From NCBI RefSeq assembly GCF_900156155.1, contig NZ_FTMD01000003.1, positions 310,001 to 374,000 on the forward strand: a stretch of 64,000 nt of DNA. Reading direction: 5' to 3'. The stretch comes from Aromatoleum tolulyticum (lineage in GTDB: Bacteria; Pseudomonadota; Gammaproteobacteria; Burkholderiales; Rhodocyclaceae). The notes under the pieces were generated by a model, which searched no databases, had not been told where the DNA came from, and was given only the letters and a program-made list of their open reading frames with translations. A program made the translations under genes and the position numbers. Positions within the stretch are counted from its first letter, which is position 1. The number at the start of each line of letters is the position of its first letter. Positions 1 through 11,164 of the stretch are shown one piece after another.

Positions 1-369
1 GTCGGCGCCTTCTGGCCGGTGTTCCAGAACACGGTCGCCGGTGCGCACGCCGTCGAGGGGCGGCATCGCGACAACGCCGCGGTGCTGGGCTTTTCCCGCC
101 TCGAATACCTGCGCAAGGTGGTCTTCCCCGCAAGCCTGCCGCACATCTTCTCGGGGATGGCCGTGGGCCTGGGCTTCGGCTTCATCCTGCTGACCGTCGC
201 CGAGCTCTTCGGCGCGAACGCGGGCCTCGGTCGCTTCGTCCAATACTACGCGGACTTCGCCGACTACCCGCGCATGGTGGCAGGCATCCTGTACACCGGC
301 GTCGTGACCTGGGCCGCGATGACCGTGCTCGAGCGGGTCCGGGCACGTGCGCTGTTCTGGCTGCGTTAA
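1..369 (+). CDS. ABC transporter permease, TauC/SsuC type (5' end outside window)
   Basis: The reading frame is open from base 1, so only the last 122 residues of an inner-membrane permease are present. The fragment has the cytoplasmic coupling-helix pattern of binding-protein-dependent permeases: an 'A..LGFSR...LRKVVFPASLPHIFSGM' stretch (EAA-like loop), then hydrophobic segments and 'AELFGANAGLG'. This pattern is typical of the nitrate/sulfonate/taurine permease family. The substrate cannot be told without the missing ATPase and binding protein. The next gene starts 10 bases after the stop, suggesting co-transcription. Confidence 0.8.
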   Translation, partial: VGAFWPVFQNTVAGAHAVEGRHRDNAAVLGFSRLEYLRKVVFPASLPHIFSGMAVGLGFGFILLTVAELFGANAGLGRFVQYYADFADYPRMVAGILYTGVVTWAAMTVLERVRARALFWLR

Positions 370-379
370 GGGGGCGACG

Positions 380-1018
380 ATGAGCAGCTTTCTGCGCAAG
401 CACGATTTTCCGGGGACTGTCGTCATGCCGGAACCACCCCGCCCCGACGATGAGGAAGACAAGGAACGCTACATCGCACGTCAATTGTGGTGGGCGCTCG
501 CCGGCCTGCTGCTGTTCGCGCTGACCCTGCTGTTCGGATGGGGCGGCGCGTACGCGGCGGCGGGACGCTCCGCGCCGGACGCACCCCTCTTCGCACCGAC
601 AGTCGACCTCGCCACGGCGCTCGCCGACGCGCGCCGCGCCGGGCGCAAGGGGGTCGCGGTGCTGTACGAGATGGACGGCTGCGGCGAATGCGCACGCGTG
701 AAGGCCTCGACCTTCCGCGATACCGCGCTGCAGCGCGAGTTGCGCACCCATTTCGTGCCGGTCAGCCTGCGCGCGGACGAGCCGGTGGCACTGCGCGACT
801 TCGACGGCGGTGCGACGACGCAGGCCGCGTTCGCGAATGCCCAGCGCGTGTTCGCGCTCCCGACGGTGGTGTTCTACGACCTCGACGGTATCGCCGTGGC
901 ACGCCAGCCGGGCAGCCGCTGGCCGGCCGCCGAGTGGCTGCGGCTGGCGCGCTACGTGCGCGACGGCGGCTACGAGAACGCGCCGTTCCAGCCGCGCACG
1001 CCGGCCGCCGGACACTGA
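380..1018 (+). CDS. Membrane-anchored thioredoxin-fold protein (CGEC motif)
   Basis: 212 residues. A charged cytosolic N-terminus is followed by one transmembrane helix at about residues 37-54, then a thioredoxin-like domain facing the periplasm. The redox motif is C101-G-E-C104, preceded by 'YEMDG', and the cis-proline region 'FALPTVVFYD' follows near residue 165. The layout resembles SoxW-like or thioredoxin_2-type proteins. A role as periplasmic thiol-disulfide reductase is inference. The ATG at 380 lies just after the permease stop and has a GGGGGCGA-like ribosome site; an upstream in-frame ATG at 347 would overlap the permease and is less likely. Confidence 0.75.
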   Translation: MSSFLRKHDFPGTVVMPEPPRPDDEEDKERYIARQLWWALAGLLLFALTLLFGWGGAYAAAGRSAPDAPLFAPTVDLATALADARRAGRKGVAVLYEMDGCGECARVKASTFRDTALQRELRTHFVPVSLRADEPVALRDFDGGATTQAAFANAQRVFALPTVVFYDLDGIAVARQPGSRWPAAEWLRLARYVRDGGYENAPFQPRTPAAGH

Positions 1019-1110
1019 CCGGGATGCGCCGCCGCGCAAGCGGCGCGCACCGGGAAATTCCCCGCCACCCGCACTGCGCCGCGGGCTCGCCGCCCGTGCG
1101 CGCGCGTTCG

Positions 1111-1148
1111 TCCCATTCCCATTTCCGTTTCCATTCCCATTTCCATTC
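1111..1148 (+). repeat. Degenerate hexamer tandem repeat (TCCCAT/TTCCAT)
   Basis: Six consecutive hexamers (TCCCAT, TCCCAT, TTCCGT, TTCCAT, TCCCAT, TTCCAT) form a pyrimidine-rich tract in the gap before the acyl-CoA synthetase, ending about 25 bases before its ATG. It contrasts strongly with the surrounding GC-rich sequence. It is not inside a supported gene, so copy-number change would alter promoter or leader spacing rather than reading frame. Confidence 0.75.
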
Positions 1149-1171
1149 GACGCACACAGGAGTTTTCCACG

Positions 1172-2830
1172 ATGCAGGGATTGATGATGCAGCTGCCGCT
1201 GCTGATTTCCGGCCTGATCGCCCATGCCGACCGCAATCACGGCGATATCACGATCGTCAGCCGGCTCGCCGAAGACCCGCACGGCCCGCTGCACCGCACG
1301 ACCTGGCGCGAAACCCACCGCCGGGCCCGCCAGCTGGCCAATGCGCTCGCGCACCTGAGCGTGCGCCAGGGCGACCGCGTCGCGACGCTCGCGTGGAACA
1401 CGCATCGTCACCTCGAGCTGTACTACGCCGTGGCCGGCAGCGGCGCGGTGTGCCACACGGTGAATCCGCGCCTCTTCGATGACCAGATCGCCTGGATCCT
1501 CGCGCATGCCGACGCGCAGGTGCTGTTCTTCGACGCCACCTTCGCGGACATCGTCGCACGCATCGCGCACAAGCTACCGCAGGTGACGCACTTCGTGCAG
1601 ATGACCGGCCGCGAACACCTGCCCGCGAAATTCCCGCGCGAGTTGCTCGCCTACGAGGATCTCGTGCATCGCCATTCGGAACACTACGCGTGGCCGCAGC
1701 TCGACGAAAACACGGCATCGAGCCTGTGCTACACGTCCGGCACGACCGGCAACCCGAAGGGCGTGCTGTACAGCCACCGCTCGACGGTGCTGCACGCCTA
1801 CGCCTGCGCCCTGCCCGACAGTTTCGGCATCTGCGCGCGCGACACCGTGATGCCGGTGGTACCGATGTACCACGTCAATGCTTGGGGCCTGCCCTACATC
1901 GCGGCGCTCACGGGCGCACGCCTGGTGCTGCCGGGGCCGCTGCTCGACGGCGCGTCGCTGCACCGGCTGATCGTCGACGAGGGCGTCAGCTTCTCGAACG
2001 GGGTGCCGACGGTGTGGGCCGGCCTGCTGCAGCATCTCGCGCAGCAGGGCGGCGGGCTCGGGCGCCTGCGCCGTCTGGCGATCGGCGGCTCGGCCTGCCC
2101 GCCGGCCATGGCGGAGTCGTTCGCCCGTCACGGCGTCGAAGTGCTGCGGACGTGGGGCATGACCGAGCTGTCGCCGATCGGCACGGTGAATGTGCCACGC
2201 GCCGACGAGGCGACGCTCGCTCCCGAACGGCGCGAGGTGCAAGGACTCACGCAGGGGCGGCCGCTGCCGGGGGTGGAACTGGCGATCCTCGATGACGACG
2301 GCCAGGCGCTGCCGCACGACGGCGAATCCTTCGGCGAACTGGTGGTGCGCGCGCCGTGGTCGCTGCGCCAGTATTACGGGCGCGAGGAAGGCGACGGCTT
2401 CACCGCCGACGGCTGGTTCCGAACCGGCGACGTCGCGACCATCGACGCGGGCGGCTACATGCACATCACCGACCGCGCCAAGGATGTGATCAAGTCCGGC
2501 GGCGAGTGGATCAGTTCGATCGAGCTGGAGAACATCCTCGCGTCGCATCCGGCCGTCGCCGAAGCGGCGGCGGTCGCCGTGCCGCATCCGAAGTGGGACG
2601 AACGGCCGCTGATGGCGGTGGTGCTGAAGCCCGGCGCCGGACTCGACCGCAATGCGATGCGCGCCTTCTACGACGGCAAGATCGCGCACTGGTGGCTCCC
2701 CGACGACCTCGTCGTGGTGGACGAGATTCCGCACACGGCCACCGGCAAGATCAACAAGCTGGCGCTGCGCGAGCGCTTCCGCACCTACCGCTGGCAATCG
2801 CAGCCGGTCACCGTAACTCAGCCACGGTGA
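1172..2830 (+). CDS. Medium/long-chain acyl-CoA synthetase (AlkK-like)
   Basis: 552 residues, the usual size for AMP-forming fatty-acid-CoA ligases. It shows the P-loop-like motif YTSGTTGNPKGV near residue 187, the 'TWGMTE' adenine-binding motif, 'GWFRTGDVATID', and the C-terminal lysine in 'TATGKINK' (about 525) needed for adenylation. It would activate free fatty acids (ATP + acid + CoA to acyl-CoA) in the cytosol. The long N-terminal part and 'VVPMYHVNAWG' segment resemble AlkK/FadD-type enzymes. The ATG at 1172 has an upstream AGGAG. Chain-length preference cannot be read from sequence. Confidence 0.88.
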   Translation: MQGLMMQLPLLISGLIAHADRNHGDITIVSRLAEDPHGPLHRTTWRETHRRARQLANALAHLSVRQGDRVATLAWNTHRHLELYYAVAGSGAVCHTVNPRLFDDQIAWILAHADAQVLFFDATFADIVARIAHKLPQVTHFVQMTGREHLPAKFPRELLAYEDLVHRHSEHYAWPQLDENTASSLCYTSGTTGNPKGVLYSHRSTVLHAYACALPDSFGICARDTVMPVVPMYHVNAWGLPYIAALTGARLVLPGPLLDGASLHRLIVDEGVSFSNGVPTVWAGLLQHLAQQGGGLGRLRRLAIGGSACPPAMAESFARHGVEVLRTWGMTELSPIGTVNVPRADEATLAPERREVQGLTQGRPLPGVELAILDDDGQALPHDGESFGELVVRAPWSLRQYYGREEGDGFTADGWFRTGDVATIDAGGYMHITDRAKDVIKSGGEWISSIELENILASHPAVAEAAAVAVPHPKWDERPLMAVVLKPGAGLDRNAMRAFYDGKIAHWWLPDDLVVVDEIPHTATGKINKLALRERFRTYRWQSQPVTVTQPR

Positions 2831-2836
2831 CCGGCT

Positions 2837-2880
2837 GCGGCCCGCGTCCCGCGCGCGCGGGCAGCCGGGACGCGGGCCGC
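2837..2880 (+). terminator. GC-rich 15-bp perfect inverted repeat after the acyl-CoA synthetase
   Basis: Arms 2837-2851 and 2866-2880 are perfect reverse complements of 15 bases with a 14-base loop, starting 6 bases after the stop codon. There is no T-run after the hairpin, so it is either a rho-assisted terminator or an mRNA 3'-end stabiliser. The rest of the gap up to 3097 holds an AT-rich stretch (about 3003-3045) likely to contain the cysT promoter; no gene is visible there. Confidence 0.6.
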
Positions 2881-3097
2881 CCGTCGGTCGAGGGCGGAAT
2901 TGCCGCAGCTCGGCACCGTATCCGCTTTCCGGCGGGGTGCAGTGGAGGGGCCACCAAGCGCATGGAGAGACGGACCGGCGGAAAGGCGCCGGACGCCTTT
3001 AGCAGGAATTCGAATAACCAGCCCGTTTTTTATTATTTAACGAGCACAAACGGCGCGCATAGACTTGATTCATGAAATGCATATGGAGCGCCAAGAT

Positions 3098-3934
3098 ATG
3101 AGCGCCAGCCGGACCTTCCGGGTGCTGCCGGGTTTCCACCTGACGCTCGGCTACACCCTCGCCTACCTCTCGCTGATCGTGCTGCTGCCGCTCGCGGCGG
3201 TATTCCTCAAGAGCGCCAGCCTCAGCGCCGCGGAATTCTGGCACGTGATCAGCGCCCCGCGCGTCGTCGCGACCTACCGGCTGTCCTTTGGCGTGTCGCT
3301 CGCCGCCGCCGCGATCAACGCCGTGTTCGGCCTGATGCTGGCGTGGTCGCTGGTACGCTACAGCTTTCCGGGCAAACGTTTCGTCGACGCCCTCATCGAC
3401 CTGCCCTTCGCGCTGCCTACGGCGGTTGCCGGCATCGCGCTGACGGCGCTGTACGCGAAGAACGGCTGGATCGGGCAATACCTCGAACCGCAGGGCATCC
3501 AGGTCGCGTTCAAGCCGCTGGGCGTGCTGGTCGCGCTGGTCTTCATCGGCCTGCCCTTCGTCGTCCGCACCGTGCAACCCGTCCTCGAGGACCTCGACAC
3601 GGAACTGGAGGAAGCCGCCGCCAGCCTGGGCGCCCAGCGCTGGCAGATCTTCCGCCACGTGATCCTGCCGGTGCTGCTGCCCGCGCTGCTGACGGGCTTC
3701 GCCCTGGCCTTCGCCCGCGCCGTGGGCGAATACGGCTCGGTCATCTTCATCGCCGGAAATATCCCGATGGTGTCCGAGATCACGCCATTGATGATCATCA
3801 CCAAGCTGGAGCAATACGACTATGCGGGCGCCACCGCGATCGCCGTCGTGATGCTGGTGCTGTCCTTCCTGCTCCTGCTCCTGATCAACGGCCTGCAGGC
3901 CTGGACCGCGAAACGCACCGGGAGGGACCGCTGA
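3098..3934 (+). CDS. cysT: Sulfate/thiosulfate ABC transporter permease CysT
   Basis: 278 residues with six predicted membrane spans and the EAA coupling loop ('[21 protein letters not shown]'). '[30 protein letters not shown]' and '[16 protein letters not shown]' are hallmarks of CysT/CysU. It forms the channel with CysW and is powered by CysA. The ATG at 3098 is chosen because GGAG lies 9 bases upstream; in-frame ATGs at 3077 and 3083 are alternatives. No gene for the periplasmic sulfate-binding protein precedes it here, so CysP/Sbp must be encoded elsewhere. Its TGA overlaps the cysW ATG. Confidence 0.93.
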   Translation: MSASRTFRVLPGFHLTLGYTLAYLSLIVLLPLAAVFLKSASLSAAEFWHVISAPRVVATYRLSFGVSLAAAAINAVFGLMLAWSLVRYSFPGKRFVDALIDLPFALPTAVAGIALTALYAKNGWIGQYLEPQGIQVAFKPLGVLVALVFIGLPFVVRTVQPVLEDLDTELEEAAASLGAQRWQIFRHVILPVLLPALLTGFALAFARAVGEYGSVIFIAGNIPMVSEITPLMIITKLEQYDYAGATAIAVVMLVLSFLLLLLINGLQAWTAKRTGRDR

Positions 3935-4854
3935 TGTCTGCCGCAACGACACTCAACTGGACTGCGGCCCCGCGGGGCGATGCCGCCGTCCGCTACGAAT
4001 CCCGCGAGGCCACGCGCGAGGTGCCGTGGGTCAAATGGACCATCCTCGGCATCTCGCTGACCTTCTTCGCGGTGTTCCTGCTGCTGCCGCTGGTCGCGGT
4101 CTTCGTCGAAGCGCTGCGCAAGGGCTGGGAAACCTACTGGAGCGCGCTGATCCATGAAGATGCGCTGTGGGCGATCAAGCTCACGCTCACCGCCGCCGCG
4201 ATATCCGTACCGCTCAACCTGGTGTTCGGCGTCTGCGCCGCGTGGGCGATCGCGAAGTTCGAGTTCCGCGGCAAGCATCTCCTCATCACGCTGATCGACC
4301 TGCCCTTCTCCGTGTCGCCCGTGATCGCCGGCCTGATCTACGTGCTGATCTTCGGCGCACAAGGCTGGCTCGGCCCCTGGCTCGCGGAGCACGACATCAG
4401 GATCATCTTCGCCGTCCCCGGCATCGTGCTCGCGACCGTGTTCGTGACCTTCCCCTTCGTCGCACGCGAGCTGATTCCGCTGATGCAGGCGCAGGGGCGC
4501 GAGGAGGAGGAAGCCGCGATCGTGCTCGGCGCGAACGGCTGGCAGACCTTCTGGTACGTGACGCTGCCGAACATCAAGTGGGGCCTGCTGTACGGGGTGA
4601 TCCTGTGCAATGCGCGCGCGATGGGCGAGTTCGGCGCCGTGTCGGTGGTATCCGGTCACATCCGCGGCCAGACCAACACGCTGCCGCTGCACGTGGAGAT
4701 CCTTTACAACGAATACCAGTTCGCCGCCGCCTTCGCGGTGGCCTCGCTGCTGGCCCTGCTCGCGCTCGTGACCCTGGCGGTCAAGACCTGGGTCGAGCAC
4801 CGCGCGAGCGGCGGGAGTCAATCACGAGAAGCCCATCAGGACGCTGCATCATGA
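3934..4854 (+). CDS. cysW: Sulfate/thiosulfate ABC transporter permease CysW
   Basis: 306 residues, six membrane spans, and the family signatures '[23 protein letters not shown]' and '[19 protein letters not shown]'. The EAA loop reads '[23 protein letters not shown]'. It pairs with CysT as the second half of the sulfate channel. The start is the ATG of an ATGA overlap with the cysT stop, and its own stop overlaps cysA in the same way, indicating translational coupling. The N-terminal 30 residues ahead of the first membrane span are variable and somewhat longer than in E. coli. Confidence 0.93.
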   Translation: MSAATTLNWTAAPRGDAAVRYESREATREVPWVKWTILGISLTFFAVFLLLPLVAVFVEALRKGWETYWSALIHEDALWAIKLTLTAAAISVPLNLVFGVCAAWAIAKFEFRGKHLLITLIDLPFSVSPVIAGLIYVLIFGAQGWLGPWLAEHDIRIIFAVPGIVLATVFVTFPFVARELIPLMQAQGREEEEAAIVLGANGWQTFWYVTLPNIKWGLLYGVILCNARAMGEFGAVSVVSGHIRGQTNTLPLHVEILYNEYQFAAAFAVASLLALLALVTLAVKTWVEHRASGGSQSREAHQDAAS

Positions 4855-5939
4855 GCATTCAGGTCAGGAACATCCGCAAGACCTTCGGCAACTTCGTCGC
4901 GCTGAATGACGTCTCGCTCGACTTTCCCACCGGCGAGCTGGTCGCCTTGCTGGGGCCGTCGGGCTGCGGCAAGACGACGCTCCTCCGCGTCATCGCCGGC
5001 CTGGAACAGGCCGACGCCGGACAGGTGCTGCTGGACGGGGCCGACGCCTCGGGCACGCATGTGCGCGAACGCCAGGTCGGATTCGTGTTCCAGCACTACG
5101 CGCTGTTCCGCCACATGAACGTGTTCGACAACGTCGCCTTCGGCATGCGCATGAAGCCGCGCGATCAGCGCCCGTCGGAGAAGGCGATCCGCGCGAAGGT
5201 CGAGGAGCTGCTCGCCCTCGTGCAGCTCGAATGGCTCGCCGACCGCTTCCCCGCGCAACTTTCGGGCGGCCAGCGCCAGCGCATCGCGCTCGCCCGCGCG
5301 CTCGCGGTGGAGCCGCGGGTGCTGCTGCTCGACGAACCCTTCGGCGCGCTCGACGCGAAGGTGCGCAAGGAACTGCGACGCTGGCTGAGGAAGCTGCACG
5401 ACGAGCTGCACATCACGTCGATCTTCGTCACGCACGACCAGGAGGAAGCGCTGGAAGTGGCCGATCGCGTCGTGCTCATGGACCGCGGCCACGTCGAACA
5501 GATCGGCACACCGGAGGAGGTCTACCGCCAGCCCGCGACACCCTTCGTCTACGGTTTCCTCGGGTCGGTGAACTTCTTTCACGGCCGCGTCGACGGCAGC
5601 AATCTGCGTGTCGGCGAGGATGTGCTTCCGCATGCGCCGCAGGATTTCGACACCGGCTCGGAAGTCATCGCCTTCGCACGCCCGCACGAACTGGACCTCG
5701 TTCCGGACGCGCATGCCGACACCGGCGTCGCGGCGCGCATCACGCGCATCCTTGCCTTCGGCGTCACCGTGCGCGTCGAGCTCGACGGCCTGAACGGAGC
5801 GACCGGCCAGCATTTTGAAGTCGAATTGACGCAGCAGTGCGTCACCGAACTCGCCCTTGCCGAGGGACAGACCGTGCGTCTGCTACCCTCGCGCCTGAAA
5901 GTCTTCCAGCGCAACGACGCCATCGGAGCAAGCGCATGA
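4851..5939 (+). CDS. cysA: Sulfate/thiosulfate ABC transporter ATPase CysA
   Basis: 362 residues. Walker [10 protein letters not shown] is at 35-43, the ABC signature LSGGQRQR near 137, and Walker B '[12 protein letters not shown]' near 158, followed by the H-loop '[11 protein letters not shown]'. A C-terminal TOBE-like regulatory domain of about 100 residues follows, as usual for CysA. It hydrolyses ATP on the cytosolic face to drive sulfate import through CysTW. ATG at 4851 overlaps the cysW stop (ATGA) and its own stop overlaps cysB. Confidence 0.95.
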   Translation: MSIQVRNIRKTFGNFVALNDVSLDFPTGELVALLGPSGCGKTTLLRVIAGLEQADAGQVLLDGADASGTHVRERQVGFVFQHYALFRHMNVFDNVAFGMRMKPRDQRPSEKAIRAKVEELLALVQLEWLADRFPAQLSGGQRQRIALARALAVEPRVLLLDEPFGALDAKVRKELRRWLRKLHDELHITSIFVTHDQEEALEVADRVVLMDRGHVEQIGTPEEVYRQPATPFVYGFLGSVNFFHGRVDGSNLRVGEDVLPHAPQDFDTGSEVIAFARPHELDLVPDAHADTGVAARITRILAFGVTVRVELDGLNGATGQHFEVELTQQCVTELALAEGQTVRLLPSRLKVFQRNDAIGASA

Positions 5940-6880
5940 ATTTCCAGCAGCTACGCATCATCCGCGAGACGGTGCGCCGCAACTTCAATCTCACCGAGGT
6001 CGCCAACGCCTTATTTACGTCGCAGTCGGGTGTCTCCAAGCACATCAAGGACCTCGAGGACGAGCTCGGCGTCGAGCTCTTCGTGCGCAAGGGCAAGCGC
6101 CTGCTCGGCCTCACCGACCCGGGCCGCGAGCTCGTCGTGATGGTCGAGCGCATGCTGCTCGACGCCGGCAACATCAAGCGCCTGGCCGAGCAGTACAGCA
6201 ACCGCGACGAAGGCCGCCTGACGGTCGTGACCACACACACGCAGGCGCGCTACGCGCTGCCCCAGGTGGTGACCGAGTTCAAGAAGGCTTACCCCAAGGT
6301 ACTCCTCAAGCTGCATCAAGGCAGCCCCGAGGAGATCGTATCGATGCTGCTGGACGGGCAGGCAGACATCGGCATCGCGACCGAGGCGCTCTCGGATGTG
6401 CCCGAACTGGCGTCCTTCCCCTACTACTCCTGGCATCACTCGGTGATCGTGCCCGCCGGCCATCCGCTCGAAAGCGCAACACCGCTCACGCTCGAGGCGA
6501 TCGCCGAGTACCCGCTGATCACCTACCACGAAGGCTTCACCGGACGCTCCATCATAGACCGCGCCTTCGCCGCCGCGGGGCTATTGCCGGACGTCGCGAT
6601 GTCGGCGATGGACGCGGACGTCATCAAGACCTATGTCGAACTCGGCCTGGGCGTGGGCATTGTCGCGTCGATGGCCTTCCAGCCCGGGCGCGAGGGCGAA
6701 CTGCGCCAACTCGACAGCAGCCACCTGTTTCCCGCCAATACCACGCGCATCGCCGTGCGCCGCGGCCATTACCTGCGCGGCTTCGCCTACCGCTTCATCG
6801 AAATGTGCTCGCCGACGCTCGGCGAAGCGACGGTGCGCAACAGCGTCACCCCGACGGCCAACGGCCTCGCCGAAGAATGA
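5936..6880 (+). CDS. cysB: LysR-type cysteine regulon activator CysB
   Basis: 314 residues. An N-terminal winged helix-turn-helix (about 18-45, '[19 protein letters not shown]') is followed by a periplasmic-binding-like effector domain. The inducer-site sequence T100-H-T102-Q103-A-R-Y matches the sulfate/acetylserine pocket of enteric CysB. Cbl is the main alternative, but location directly after cysA favours CysB. It overlaps the cysA stop by 4 bases, so it appears to be expressed with the operon it probably regulates, unlike E. coli where cysB is separate. Confidence 0.9.
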   Translation: MNFQQLRIIRETVRRNFNLTEVANALFTSQSGVSKHIKDLEDELGVELFVRKGKRLLGLTDPGRELVVMVERMLLDAGNIKRLAEQYSNRDEGRLTVVTTHTQARYALPQVVTEFKKAYPKVLLKLHQGSPEEIVSMLLDGQADIGIATEALSDVPELASFPYYSWHHSVIVPAGHPLESATPLTLEAIAEYPLITYHEGFTGRSIIDRAFAAAGLLPDVAMSAMDADVIKTYVELGLGVGIVASMAFQPGREGELRQLDSSHLFPANTTRIAVRRGHYLRGFAYRFIEMCSPTLGEATVRNSVTPTANGLAEE

Positions 6881-6940
6881 CGCAGCGCGCCACTCCCCGG
6901 CGCCTGCTATTCTCCAATTTCCGGACCATGGAGCCCACAA

Positions 6941-7914
<974 letters not shown>

Positions 7915-7918
<4 letters not shown>

Positions 7919-8760
7919 GCGACGCGGTTTCGACGACCGACGCGGGGGCGGCCGCCCCCGCGGACAGCCCCACCGCCATCGCCCCGCAGGCGGACCTGCC
8001 CGCCGCAGAATTACCCGCGGCGGAAGCCCTACCCATCCTGTACCGCGACGACTTCCTCGTCGCCGTGCACAAGCCCTCGGGGTTGCTCGTCCATCGTTCC
8101 GTCCTCGATGTGCATGAAGAGCGCTTCGCGGTGCAGATCCTGCGCGACCAGATCGGCCGCCACGTGCACCCCGTACATCGCCTCGACAAGGGCACCTCGG
8201 GCGTGCTGCTGTTCGCGCTCGACCGCGAGACGGCAGCCCTGGTGTCGTCCGCCTTCGAACGACAGACGGTGCGCAAGACCTACCTCGCCGTCGTGCGCGG
8301 CCATCCGCCCGCGGAAGGCGTCATCGACCACCCGCTGACGCGCCGTTTCGACGACGCCGAGCGTCGCCCCCAGGCCGCGACGGACGCCCCCGCGCAGGAC
8401 GCCGTGACGCACTTCCGCCGCCTCGCGACGACCGAACTGCCCCACCGGGTCGACCGCTATCCGACGAGCCGCTACGCGCTCGTCGAACTCGACCCCGCCA
8501 CCGGTCGCCGCCACCAGATCCGCCGCCATCTGAAGCACATCTCCCATCCCATCATCGGCGACGCGACCTTCGGCAAGGGGCGGCACAACCGGCTGTTCGC
8601 GCAGCTCTTCGGCGTCTCGCGCCTGCTGCTCGCCTGCACCCGCATGCAACTCGCGCATCCGCGCAGCGGGGAAGCGCTCGACCTGAGCACTCCCCTCGCG
8701 GAAGACTTCGCCCGCGTGCTCGATGCACTCGGCTGGACCGATACCGCCGGAGCTGCATAA
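7915..8760 (+). CDS. truC: tRNA pseudouridine(65) synthase TruC-like (TTG start)
   Basis: 281 residues of the RluA/TruC family. The catalytic aspartate is D91 in 'HRLDKGTSG', with 'HKPSGLLVH' upstream and '[20 protein letters not shown]' downstream. That last stretch and the absence of an S4 domain match TruC, which modifies U65 of some tRNAs. The start is TTG at 7915, overlapping the cysK stop as TTGA; the first 45 codons hold no ATG or GTG, so TTG is the only standard start before the conserved domain. The Ala/Pro-rich N-terminus is longer than in E. coli. Confidence 0.82.
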
Positions 8761-8882
8761 CAAGCGAAAAACACGCCCGGCACGTCTTCGCCCAGCTCCG
8801 GCCAGCCGCCCCGCAGACCCAGCGCGCCGCTCACGTTTCATCGCTACAATCGCGGCCTCCGCCCACCGCACGCGCCCGACCG

Positions 8883-9833
8883 ATGCTTCCGCCCGCCCTG
8901 CTCCTCCTCGGCCCCACCGCCAGCGGCAAGACCGCGTCCGCGCTCGCGCTCGCACGCATCCTCCCGGTCGAGATCGTCAGCGTCGATTCGGCCCTCGTCT
9001 ATCGCGACATGGACATCGGCACGGCCAAGCCGACGCCAGAGGAACGGGCGGCCTGCCCGCATCACCTGATCGACGTCGTCAGCCCGGAAGAAAGCTATTC
9101 GGCCGCACAGTTCCGCACCGACGCGCTGCGCCTGATGGACGAGATCACCGCGCGCGGCCGCATCCCGCTGCTCGCGGGCGGCACGATGCTGTACTTCAAG
9201 GCGCTGCGCGACGGGCTGTCCGACCTCCCCGCCGCCGACGCCACCCTGCGTGCGGAGATCGACGCGACGGCGGCGAAACACGGCTGGCCCGCGCTGCATG
9301 CGGAACTCGCGCGCCTCGACCCTGAAGCCGCCGCGCGGCTCGAACCGACCGACTCCCAGCGCATCCAGCGCGCGCTCGAGATTGTCCGCCTCACGGGACG
9401 AGCGCTCGCCGACAGCTACGCAAAGCGCGAGATGGTGCCGCCGCCCTTCCGCCTGCTGCCGATCGCGCTCGCGCCGTCCGACCGCGCCGCGCTGCACGCG
9501 CGCATCGAGCAGCGCTTCGATGCGATGCTCGCCGCCGGACTCATCGACGAGGTGCGCCGCCTGCGCGAACGCTACCGGCTGGACCTGTCGATGCCCTCGA
9601 TGCGCTGCGTGGGCTACCGCCAGGCGTGGGAATACCTCGACGGCACGGATGACTACGCCACGATGCGCTTCAAGGGCATCGCCGCGACGCGCCAGCTCGC
9701 GAAGCGCCAGCTCACCTGGCAGCGCCAGTTCCGCGAGACCTGGCCGGAATTGGTCGAACTCGACTGCCTGCGCCCCGACCTCACCGACGCCGTCGCCGCG
9801 ACGGCACTACGCCTGCTCGAGACGTCACAGTAA
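8883..9833 (+). CDS. miaA: tRNA dimethylallyltransferase
   Basis: 316 residues. P-loop GPTASGKT is at 10-17, followed by '[19 protein letters not shown]' and '[18 protein letters not shown]', typical MiaA motifs. It transfers a dimethylallyl group to A37 of tRNAs reading UNN codons. A TACAAT at 8845-8850 could be the -10 element. Its 3' end overlaps the oppositely oriented membrane-protein gene by 9 bases. Confidence 0.95.
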   Translation: MLPPALLLLGPTASGKTASALALARILPVEIVSVDSALVYRDMDIGTAKPTPEERAACPHHLIDVVSPEESYSAAQFRTDALRLMDEITARGRIPLLAGGTMLYFKALRDGLSDLPAADATLRAEIDATAAKHGWPALHAELARLDPEAAARLEPTDSQRIQRALEIVRLTGRALADSYAKREMVPPPFRLLPIALAPSDRAALHARIEQRFDAMLAAGLIDEVRRLRERYRLDLSMPSMRCVGYRQAWEYLDGTDDYATMRFKGIAATRQLAKRQLTWQRQFRETWPELVELDCLRPDLTDAVAATALRLLETSQ

Positions 9834-11153
9834 GCCGCGCCACGCCCCCACGACGATCAGCCACAGCGACGCGAGCACATAACTCGCCAGGCAGTAGCGC
9901 AGGTTTCCCCGCGCCAAGCCCAGCGCCGACAGCCCGAAACGCCCCTGCAGCGACAGGTGCACGCCCGCCATCGGATTCAGCGCGAGGCCGATGCTCCACG
10001 CCATCAGGAAGATCTGCGCGAGCAGCATCGGGTCGGGCGCGAGCGGCGCGAGCCAGGTCGCCGCGATCACGATCGTGATCACCGTATGCACGCCGATCGC
10101 TGCGAGCGCCACCATCGCGCCCAGCACCAGCGCCGCCTCCACCGGACCGAAGCGGTCAAACGGCGTCCAGCCCGAGTCGCCCTGCATCAGCGCCTGCAAG
10201 CCGGTGGCAAACACGCCCGCGGCGAGGAACAGCATCAGCTCGCCCGACATCGCCGGCAGGCGGCGCAGCGCATGGGCGGACAGGCGTTCGACGCCATCGA
10301 CCGGCCCGTTCGTCACCAACACCGATGCGACGCTGATCGCGAGCGCCGAGCCGCTGATTACCGCCAGCGACGACCAGCCGGGCAGCCAGACGAGCCCCGC
10401 CGACACCATCGCCGTCAGCACCAGCGGCAGCCACAGCGAGGACGCGCGCATCGGGAAGCCGACGAAGTCGCGCTCGCCCCCGTCCGCCGCCACCGGCAGG
10501 GTCCGCGTGACCAGCCACAACAGCATCGCCGCGAGGGGCAGACCGGCCAGCACGAGATCTTCCAGGCGCGCGCCCGGCGCGTAGGTCAGGGCCACCGCCA
10601 TGGCGCCGAAGAACGGCGACCACAGCGCCGCGAGGAGAAAGCCGCGCGCGAGCAGCGCCGCCTGCGCCGCACTCAGGCGCCCATCCAGGGCGATGCGCTC
10701 GGCGATGATGAACACGACGGACATGTTGATGACCGCGCCGAGCACATGCACGCCCGCGAGCGTCTGCCACAGCGCCCGCCGCCCGCGCGGCAAGGGCCGC
10801 TCGCCGTCCTTGCCGAATCCCACGAGCTGCAGGAAGCTCACCGCCGCCAGCATCCCGAGCAAGGCAGTGTTCTGCGTCAGCAGCGCACTCCATGCCGGAG
10901 CGGCGCCGCGCCACACCGCCGCGAGCAGGGCGAGAACGCCCAGTCCGCACAGGATCAGCGCGAAGCGTCGCTGCTTGCCGTCGAGACGCGGCCACAGCGC
11001 GACGCCCGCCCCCCACGCGGCGAGCCCCGCCGGCCACGCCGGCAGGCCCGTGCGCGCGCCGTGCGCCAACGACAGCAGCACGAGCCCCGCCATCAACCAG
11101 GCGGCGAGGACCGTGCGCGGGCGGGAAAGCGCGTGGATATGCGCGTCGGACAC
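9825..11153 (-). CDS. Polytopic inner-membrane protein of unknown function
   Basis: 442 residues, about ten to twelve hydrophobic segments, no signal peptide. Notable stretches are '[17 protein letters not shown]' and '[22 protein letters not shown]' near the C-terminus. These give the look of an ion-transporter-superfamily permease, but I do not recognise a family with confidence. The start is 11 bases after the RND pump stop, so it is probably translated from the same message. Its 3' end overlaps miaA by 9 bases in convergent orientation. Confidence 0.75.
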   Translation of the reverse strand: MSDAHIHALSRPRTVLAAWLMAGLVLLSLAHGARTGLPAWPAGLAAWGAGVALWPRLDGKQRRFALILCGLGVLALLAAVWRGAAPAWSALLTQNTALLGMLAAVSFLQLVGFGKDGERPLPRGRRALWQTLAGVHVLGAVINMSVVFIIAERIALDGRLSAAQAALLARGFLLAALWSPFFGAMAVALTYAPGARLEDLVLAGLPLAAMLLWLVTRTLPVAADGGERDFVGFPMRASSLWLPLVLTAMVSAGLVWLPGWSSLAVISGSALAISVASVLVTNGPVDGVERLSAHALRRLPAMSGELMLFLAAGVFATGLQALMQGDSGWTPFDRFGPVEAALVLGAMVALAAIGVHTVITIVIAATWLAPLAPDPMLLAQIFLMAWSIGLALNPMAGVHLSLQGRFGLSALGLARGNLRYCLASYVLASLWLIVVGAWRGLL

Positions 11154-11164
11154 GTCGCGGACGA

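Noticed and set aside
1111-1148. Hexamer tract as a CRISPR-like or coding repeat
   Set aside because: Units are only 6 bases, without spacers, and no supported gene covers them.
182-1570. Long minus-strand open frame opposite the thioredoxin and acyl-CoA synthetase genes
   Set aside because: Arg/Ala-rich composition typical of antisense frames in GC-rich DNA, and the plus strand encodes recognisable proteins.
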